Positions 56,572 through 64,000 of a stretch of DNA of 64,000 nt are shown here, in pieces. Both the position numbers and the translations under genes were made by a program. Source of the DNA: Microthyrium microscopicum. Its lineage: Eukaryota > Ascomycota > Dothideomycetes > Microthyriales > Microthyriaceae. The stretch covers positions 763,818 through 827,817 of the forward strand of contig MU004234.1 in assembly GCA_010405405.1 (NCBI GenBank), read 5' to 3'. The notes below the pieces were generated by a model. The model saw only the letters and a list, made by a program, of their open reading frames with translations. It ran no database searches and was not told the origin of the DNA. How positions within the stretch are numbered: position 1 is the stretch's first letter; each line of letters starts with the position of its first letter.

Positions 56572-57421
56572 TGTGAAGGGGCGACCAACAGGGGCTGTTT
56601 CAGCCAAGAATAGGTGTTATTTAGATCTCTGAAGGGGCTAAGATTCTGGTTCCTTAAGCATATTTTAACCAATACAATTACCATTAAATCCTCTATTGCC
56701 GCTCCAAGAACTATTAAATTGGGGGCTAAACCATGGACGGCAATATGATCTTTTATCCTCACATTCTCTTATTAAACGATTTACTACGTTTAAACTAACG
56801 GACGCTGACGACGACTAGCCTTTCGTTGCCTTTACCATCATATCTTCATTATCGAACGACGACGTCCTTTATTAAGCACTCATTAAAATCCATTAGAACT
56901 AGCTGCGTTTGAACTGACGGCAGCATCTTACTCTATAAATTTACTATAAAATGGCCCATAGAGAGACAAAGAAGCATAAACCAAACTAGAGCTAATTACA
57001 TAGTGTTAAACGCATGGGATCACCTGAGTTGAGTCGCTATGGGCTGTTTTGATAACTAAATAGAACGGAATGGTTACGGGATTTATATTTGAACGAGGGT
57101 CGACGATTCTGGCTATGATTTGGTAGTATGAGGACCTTAGGAGGAATTAGTGCTTTTAACGAACGAAAAGGGCTGCTAACGAGTGTAATTGAAGGGATGG
57201 GCAACAACAACAAACGAGCAAGCTTTTGCTACGAAGATTAAGATTGTATCTTGACCTTAATTGTCTATGGAATAGTTGTGAAGGGGCGACCAACAGGGGC
57301 TGTTTTAGCCAAGAACAGGTATTATTTAGATCTCTGAAGGGGCTGAGATTCTAGTTCCTTAAGCATATTTTAACCAATACAATTACCATCAAATCCTCTA
57401 TTGCCGCTCCAAGAACTATCA
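56572..57421. mobile_element. LTR-bearing miniature element (TRIM), looks whole but non-coding
   Basis: Two direct repeats of 145 bp, at 56572-56716 and 57277-57421, each starting TGTGAAGG; the outer edges are TG and CA, and CCGT flanks both sides (56568-56571 and 57422-57425), which fits a 4-bp target duplication. The interior of 560 bp has no protein frame, and a sequence that could serve as a primer-binding site (GGGGGCTAAACC) follows the first repeat. The repeats differ at 7 of 145 positions, all transitions in the RIP dinucleotide contexts CpA or TpG. The element is an inert fossil of the retrotransposon class; its age cannot be read from the differences because RIP made them. Confidence 0.75.
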
Positions 57422-58361
57422 CCGTATGATTATATTTTCTGCACCAACTGAATAGAAGAATGACTTGTCGAGCCACTAATAAATAGTGGCTTCGCACCGT
57501 GCCGCTCGCTCCCGCCACTTGAAAGACACTAGCCCGATGTCTGTGACCAATCGAAACCAGGAGCAAAACCGGCTCCCTGCGTGTTTTCCCTTCGACGCAT
57601 TTTCGTGCTTCCAACGGTGTACCCATTTAGTATAGGTGCATCCTGAGGTGGATCCTACCTACAGTGTAAGTCGTCAAAGGCCCCTAGGTGTCAAAACATC
57701 AACCTGGCCAACACTACCAACCTCATTTCTCAGTCCTACTGAATACTGACACTGGCAAACTGCAAACACCAACAGATTCCAACACTACTACTCAAACTAC
57801 CGAGATCGTTCATCTTCCTATGGAACACGATTTGAACGATGATCATAGCCAGGTCATGAAGTGGTACTTCGAGCGTATGGGTGCTGGAGGAGGTTTTCGT
57901 CTTCCATGGTGGCGCTTCTATACATAACAAAGGAGATGGCGGGGATAGCAATTGGCGATATTCTGGCAACGTAAAAGCTGCGAATGAGAGCTTTGCTCAG
58001 TTCGGATCTATTGCATGTTCAAGTTTCGCTTTGATTAAGAATACAGTAATGGCTTCATAGAGTATCGCAGCCCAGACTGTTGATGTTAAGGATGGGGTCT
58101 GCTCTGTAGAATACACCCACACACCCGGACACCCCCTGGCATATGTTCGAAGGTTGTTACGGGCCAATCACAAGAAGAATAGTTGCTTCGATTAGCAATC
58201 CCTACTAATGCAGTATTCTAGATGACGATTAGACTATATCCCATTGAAAACTAAGATTCCATTTCTCCATAATCGTCCAGTCACTTGCACGCGAGCACAT
58301 CGAGCCTTACAGCCTTTTGTGGATTACGACTTGCATACTTCCACATGGCTACCTAGGTACA
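57422..58361. other. Intergenic region
   Basis: 940 bp with no supported gene. A frame at 57688-57927 starts from GTG and has no recognised domain. Contains a short palindrome, AGCCACTAATAAATAGTGGC, at about 57470. Confidence 0.5.
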
Positions 58362-58574
58362 CAACGGCATGGCAAAATTAATGGCGTACTCCCATCAAGT
58401 TTGATGGCGCGCAGACGCTACGGTCTGTCATCGAGTGCTTTATTTGCTATAAAGGGCGTTCGGATTGGGAATATTTATCAGATAGGATGGGAATTCAAGC
58501 ACCTTTTGGCTAGCAGCGCTAGCGGTAGCCATTAGAGTTGATGGGATTACGCCATTTATTTCGCCATGCCGTTG
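58362..58574. mobile_element. MITE, copy 2 (213 bp), best preserved
   Basis: The ends are inverted repeats: left CAACGGCATGGCAAAATTAA, right (reverse-complemented) CAACGGCATGGCGAAATAAA, and the similarity continues through ATGGCGTACTCCCATCAA. Flanking copies of GTACA (58357-58361 and 58575-58579) are a 5-bp target duplication; alternatively a TA duplication with a TIR two bases longer and one mismatch. Non-coding interior. It is the reference copy for the family. Confidence 0.88.
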
Positions 58575-59338
58575 GTACATTACCGATGACCATTGAGCAG
58601 ACTTCCAAAGTTCTGATATACCCTCTATTGCTTATGACACAACTCCCAACCCCTTATCTTTTCTTCAGTTTATCGCTCCTAGACCATCATAAATATCATG
58701 AATAGCGAGTAAGAGGGCTGATAGAAAACCAAGACGACAAGAATAAGTATCTATAGTTAGATCAAATTGATGACTTGTGCACCGCACCTAACGATATTAT
58801 ATTACCATTTTATCGGAAGATGCCGCCGATGATGCGTCTATTCCTAGATTCTGTATTGAAGTGCGAAACTGCTACTCATCAATTTTCAAATTAGTTTTGC
58901 TATGCGATCCTTTTGATTATATTTTCTATTCCAAAAAGCAGTCTTCAAGATTATATGTCCGCGATTCGAATCAAAATATGATAACGACAAGGCTAAATGC
59001 TCAATATAGAAATAAGCGGGTTGATAGAGCGCTTGGCAATTGCCCTATAAGGTTCTTGTATTTGGTCATTGCTTAATATACACAGATGCAATGACTTCAT
59101 TTACACCGTGATAAAATAGGTAGATATCCGGACTTGAATTGTATCTCCGTACTATCTCTGAGACAGCACAGTCTATCGCTACACCAAGATCGTACCTTGA
59201 TAATTGGTTTCGTCACTATTTCCGGAAAGTGTCTATAAAGACTTTGATGAGCAATCGCGCCGATTGTCAAATAATTGATTCTTCGATTTCCATCACTCGC
59301 TAAATCAGCCATATTAACCGATTTGGATTTGCGTCATT
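58575..59338. other. Intergenic/promoter of the secreted dehydrogenase
   Basis: 764 bp, A/T-richer, without supported genes. The frame at 58861-59076 has no recognisable content. Confidence 0.5.
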
Positions 59339-60892
59339 ATGACTTTCTCATCGCAAGCAACTGCGACAATTTTGGTTGCGCTTGCTCTGTTCAGCGGATC
59401 TCAAGCCCAGACTTGCGCCGGCGTTGGCAACGGCACAGCTGTAACTGCTGCAAAAGGATTTTCTGCGTATCTTCTAGCCAAAGGACTCACATCGCCACGA
59501 GGGCTTGTCTTCGATCCTGAGGGTCATCTGCTCGTTTCCCAAAGAGTCACCGAAGGCAATTCCAAAGATAATGGTATCTTCGCTTTGAAGCTGAAGGATG
59601 AGGGTGGCTGCGTCACTGTAGTATCCAAGGAGCTCATCGCGGCGCATCCACAAGGAGCTGTAAGCAATTTCGGATGCGGTGGATAAGTTTTGAGATGCTA
59701 ATGAACAATTCGTCAGCCCAAAGACGAGCCTCTTAACCATGGCTTGACACTATCTCCAGATGGAAAGACGCTATATGCGTCTAGTATGACGCATGTTTAT
59801 GCATGGCCATATGATGCTAAGTCGATGAAGACAACCGGCGAAGCCAAATCCATCATCACTGGATTTGGTGCGAGAGGAGGCCATTCTACTCGCACACTTT
59901 TGGCTCTAAAGAAAACCCCTGGAACCATTTTGGTTAGTCGAGGCTCCGTGGGGAATCTGGACCCGGAAGCTCGAAACGTCAACTCCGGCGATAGTCAAAT
60001 CCGGGCATTTGATGTGTCGGATCCTTTCAAAGAGCATAAGTATACCGACGGTTATTTGGTCGGCTGGGGGCTACGCAACAGTGTTGGCTTAGGCGAGCAC
60101 CCAGTAGATGGTGGAATCTGGAGCAACGAAAATGGAAATGATAACATGAATAGAACTGGTCAGGGTATTCACAACGATTCTCCAGGCGAGGAAATTAACT
60201 ACCACGGTACGATGAAAAACAAGGAACGCCATGGAAAGAACTTTGGCTATCCAGACTGCGTTGCTGCATGGAACATCCAAGGAATCCCAAACAATGAAGG
60301 CCTTTCAATCGGAAAGCAGTTTACTCACGATTACTCGGTATCCAATGGCGTTACAGATGGGAAGTGTCAAAAGGATTATATCCCACCAGCAATCACTCTT
60401 CCAGCACATTGGGCTCCTATAGATATCGCATTTAACACAAATGGAACTGTAGCTTATATGACAAGCAAGGGCAGCTGGTTCGTTGACTTCTTTACGCTCA
60501 ACATGAACATCAAACTAATTATCAACAGGAACCGTAATCCTCCCGATGGTTTCAAGCTCTTTGCAATCACTTTCAAAAACGGCAAGCCAATTCACTCAAG
60601 CTCAAGCAAAGATGCAGTGATTCCAATCTTGTCTTCTACACACCTTCCCAAGGGTCCAGTCGCAGGCAATCCTTCGAAAATGAACAGTGCAGACTGCCCC
60701 GATTGCATTCGACCCACTGGAGTCACATTTGATTCCAAGGGCCGATTGTTTGTTGCAAGCTCTGGAGCCACTCGAGGTGAAATCTTCATTGTTGTACGAA
60801 ATGATGGGAAATCAGTAGATTCATCGACAGCTGAAGAGTTGGAGACACTGGAAAAGTCGACGTCTGTACCGGCTATGGGCATGCATATGTAA
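59339..60892 (+). CDS. Secreted PQQ-type sugar dehydrogenase (AA12-like; sorbosone dehydrogenase fold)
   Basis: Exons 59339-59659, 59717-60477 and 60529-60892; introns 57 and 51 bp; 481 residues. The signal peptide is clear: MTFSSQATATILVALALFSG followed by SQAQTCAG. The mature chain has the six-bladed propeller pattern of the glucose/sorbosone dehydrogenase family: GLTSPRGLVFDPEGHLLVS, HGLTLSPDGKTLYAS, RAFDV, GWGLRNSVGLGEHPVDGGIW, FGYPDCVAAWN and PTGVTFDSKGRLFVAS. The 51-bp second intron lies inside GSW-NRNPPDGFKLF and has no stop in frame, so the track frame reads through it. Fungal members of AA12 use pyrroloquinoline quinone to oxidise pyranoses at the cell surface. A MITE begins 14 bp after the stop. 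Confidence 0.85.
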
Positions 60893-60905
60893 GGACAGAC
60901 AGCTA

Positions 60906-61106
60906 CATGACAAAATAACTGGCGTTCTCCCATTAGCGTCGATGGCTCCTACGAACGCTGTCAATCAAAAGATGTTATATTTCCCATCGCATTCAATAAA
61001 TTGCCCAAGTCTGAACGCACTTAGTAGTTGATAAAGCACTTAATAACAGCTCGTCTTATATAGGAGCCATCGTACTCGCTGGGAGCGCGCCATTTGTTTT
61101 GTCATC
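60906..61106. mobile_element. MITE, copy 3 (about 201 bp)
   Basis: Left end CATGACAAAATAACTGGCGT then TCTCCCATTAGCGTCGATGG; right end reverse-complemented GATGACAAAACAAATGGCGC then GCTCCCAGCGAG and GATGGCTCCTA. The two ends are inverted repeats and related to the ends of copies 1 and 2. Interior shares the ATTCAATAAATTG block with copy 1. No coding capacity. Confidence 0.8.
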
Positions 61107-61619
61107 CCCTTGGACAGAGTAGCTCATAGCAAGAGAACCCGAGATAGGAATAACTCTTCTGCTTCTATACAATACTTGATTTTACCTTGCTCGCCCTTAT
61201 CAGCAGGGATAACGTTACCGAATGCTCCTCTAGCCTCGAGGTTTTCCCTTCTCCAGTAATTTCCTCAACGAAGCACTACTTCCAAAGAAGGAGCTACAGG
61301 TCACTTACGCTTCCTAAGGTACAGATCTATTGCATAAAGAAGGTTGCTCTCGTGAACAGGATAGATTCGAGATCTTGGCTTGGGTCAATGAGAACCATGA
61401 CATACAGTCAAACTTTTCCCCTAGAAAATGAGAGGGAGGTTGGGCGCTGTACAACTTAACAATTGGTGCCCTATGACAGTGGTTCTGGTCCTTTGCTAGA
61501 TAGGAAGGCGTTTTCTGTCCAAAAGTAGCACTTATACACTAGAGTCTAGCCTAGATACCTACCTTAGGTACTTACCTGCCTTAGGTACCATAGCGCGCGA
61601 CGGGGGGTAGAGGACATAA
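61107..61619. other. Intergenic border before the right AT-rich block
   Basis: 513 bp with no supported gene. Contains TACCTACCTTAGGTACTTAC at about 61556-61575, a palindrome-rich stretch of CTAGGTAC/CCTTAGGTAC type. Composition drops to A/T-rich after 61620. Confidence 0.5.
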
Positions 61620-64000
61620 TATCTACAATCTCTCTATAGTATTCTTTCCAGCCAGTACCTAGTATATACTTAATCAAAAAATACTATCATAGGAGACATA
61701 GTTTTATTTATAAAAAAGTATGTCTATAATAAATCATGTCCTAGTATTCTATATAGGCAAAAAAAATATGTATAAGAAGATTAGTTAATAAATAAAGAAG
61801 GCGCAAATTTATAAGGTTCTAAGAAAGGAAAACACGAAAATACGAAAATACGAAAATATAATGACACTATAAAAATACGGAATTACGAAAATTATAAGAT
61901 ATAACGAGTTGGGTTAGGCTACGTAATCTAAATAATAAATATCTTTACTAAAATATTAGGCTAAGATTACTAATACTAAAATAGATACTAGTATCTTTAT
62001 AAATATATACCCCTTTATATCTTATCCTTTAGCTACCCTTTCTAAAATTCTTTTTACTTTTTCTTTATCTCTTATCGTAATCCTTCTAAACTTATTAAAG
62101 TATATAAGCAGTATATAATGTCGTAAAGTAGATATAATAGCTTCTTTATGTCTTATTTTAGACATTGTAGCTATACTCTAGCTAAAGTAGAACATTGTAA
62201 GATTTACTAACACTACTTTAGCATTATTACCTCTTCCCTCCCCCTCCGCCCTATAGTATTTAAGTTAGATACTCTGTAGTTACTATAAGGTTTATTCTAA
62301 TATTAGTCCGTCGTTCTAGAACTTAGTACCTCTTACTTGCAATCTATAGATGCTTTTTTATTTATTTTTCGTAGTGCTTGCATGTCTAATAATATATAAG
62401 GCGTATAGGTAAACTTGTATTATAAGAATATAAGAAATAAAGCGTAGTTGATTACTATGAGAGTCTAAAGGCTTAATATAGTTTTTAGGATATACTAATT
62501 AGGAGATTATATTATCTTTAATTAGGTTCTATAATTATCTAATTTCTTAATATATTCTTTATTATAATATTCTTCTTTACTAGTATAAACTCTTTTAAAA
62601 TTATAAATCCTATAACTATAACTTTAATAAATAAGTAAAATAAAAAGAATATTATAATAACTAATAAAGAACCTTTACTTAGGAACTAGGTTTATTACTT
62701 TAGCTATACTAGATAGTAATCTTAAAAATATTATTCTCTAAGAACTTTTCTTAAGATCTTAGTTAACCTATTATAAATAGTATTTAAGTATTTATAGCTC
62801 TTTAATCCTTTTAGAAAGATTTATCTATATAGGAGCTATTAGTAGTAATATATTAAGAAATTATAAGAAGTTTATATAAGTATACTAAGGTTACTTAATT
62901 TAGTAAAGAATATATATAATCTACGTATTAAGGCTTTAAAAAGTAAAGTTTATAAAAAGTAATATATAAGTAGTAATAAAAAACTAGGTAGTAATTACTA
63001 GTTTAAGTAAATATAAGAATAAGAGCTTAATTTTATATTTATAAAGCTTTATAATTTATTATCTTTTCTTTTTCTTTTTTATTATACTTTTATAATACTT
63101 TTAAGCTATTATGAATCTTATTTATTATCTTTTAGCTACGCTAATGGGCTATGTAGACGCTACTCTTACTTTTAGAAAAACCCCTATAGGGAAACCTATA
63201 ATATTCCTTTAGTTACCTTCTAGTAGCCTTATTCTATTATTGTTGTGATACCCTCTTAGTCTATTGCTTCTAAATAGAAGGACTTATATTATCTCTCTAT
63301 AAACTATAAGCCTACTAAAGGAATTTTAGTTAGTAGGTTAATATAGTGGGTAACTAGTAGTTGCTAATCGCTAAAGGCCCTATGTAGCTTAAGTATGCTA
63401 TACGTTATATAGATTCTATGCTACGCGTTAGGATCTTAATCCTTAATACTATCCCTATTACTAGTTTCCCTTTTAGGACTTATTTATTACTTAATTACTT
63501 AAGGCTATAGCGTCCCTTAAAATAAGTTAGATCTAGCTTCTTAGCGCCTATTTCTATTTAGTGTTGCCTTATTATTAAGTTTTACTATTATAGTTTGACG
63601 AGTTCTTATTAATCTTTCCCTTCTTAAGAGCTTATAGCTATTATCCTCGTATAGTTAATTTTCTATGTAATTTTATAATAGGCGTATATAATGTATATTT
63701 CTAAGTTTTTATAATTAATTTCTGCCCTTAATAGGCTTTAGTATTATTATAACCCTTAGCTATATTAAGCCCTCTCTTTTAATACTTATTAAGCGAGGTA
63801 TCTATAATACCCCTTAGCTAAGTTTTCCCTATTAATTTATACTCTTTAATACTATATAATAGGCTACTAAATAGCTACCTCTAAGTTTCTAGTAGTCTAT
63901 ATAGTCTACCTTTAGAGTATAAAGCATTTTAAATCTGCGTAGTTTTAGTTACTTCTTTTTTTCTAAGTTTCTATTATATCTTCTACTCTTCTTAATTCCT
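61620..64000. repeat. RIP-degraded AT-rich block (right flank)
   Basis: Same character as the left flank: A/T-rich, TA-rich, almost no CG, no open frame. A few blocks with mid GC (around 63120-63960) keep traces of a former element but no family can be named. Short ACGAAAAT repeats lie at 61834-61857. It runs off the window. Confidence 0.85.

Noticed and set aside
57688-57927. 79-codon frame
   Set aside because: Starts at GTG, no ATG-supported domain; looks like chance.
61187-61459. 90-codon frame after the third MITE
   Set aside because: No recognised domain, starts at a weak position next to mobile DNA; no support.
1-64000. tRNA, rRNA, CRISPR arrays or prokaryotic signals
   Set aside because: I found no convincing tRNA arms, no rRNA core and no spaced direct repeats of CRISPR type; none would be expected for CRISPR in a fungal genome.

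Overview
The window is nuclear DNA of a filamentous ascomycete (Pezizomycotina). The evidence is short introns of about 47-120 bp with GT-AG borders and CTAAC/CTGAC branch sites, a highly reducing polyketide synthase, fungal-type hybrid histidine kinase and F-box genes, and AT-rich flanks that look like products of repeat-induced point mutation (RIP). The style of the genes suggests Leotiomycetes, but that is inference; nothing here fixes the species.

Layout. Positions 1-3.8 kb and 61.6-64 kb are RIP-degraded, gene-free AT-rich blocks. Between them lies a gene-rich island of about 58 kb. From left to right it holds: an ankyrin-repeat gene at the border (minus strand); a DEDDh-exonuclease-like gene whose open frame is cut by one in-frame TAG; a hybrid histidine kinase (minus); a calpain; a small gene of repeated peptides (minus); a SAM methyltransferase; the mitochondrial Fe-S protein IND1 (minus); the ribosome-biogenesis factor Bfr2/AATF; a PfkB sugar kinase; an F-box protein; a damaged small membrane-protein locus; a serine/proline-rich protein with a short upstream ORF; mitochondrial inner membrane peptidase IMP1 (minus); then a compact secondary-metabolite locus; then a second F-box protein, an SGNH hydrolase, a second MFS transporter, a GNAT acetyltransferase, an N-myristoylated orphan protein, and a secreted PQQ-type (AA12-like) dehydrogenase.

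The centrepiece is the metabolite locus at 32.8-47.3 kb: a short-chain dehydrogenase, a 3,095-residue highly reducing PKS, and an MFS exporter. The PKS is spliced from nine exons and reads KS-AT-DH-MT-ER-KR-ACP followed by a C-terminal carnitine-acyltransferase-like domain (cAT). PKS-cAT fusions release and recapture the polyketide as an ester, so the product is expected to be a reduced, C-methylated chain transferred to a small alcohol or polyol, perhaps adjusted by the dehydrogenase and exported by the MFS protein. No cluster transcription factor is visible.

Mobile DNA in the island: three copies of one short inverted-repeat element (MITE, about 0.2 kb) and one 850-bp LTR-bearing miniature element (TRIM). 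The TRIM and two of the MITEs sit within 40 bp downstream of a stop codon. The TRIM's two terminal repeats differ only by transitions in RIP contexts. Coding models were built by hand-splicing and all keep frame across every junction; gene functions rest on motif recognition only.
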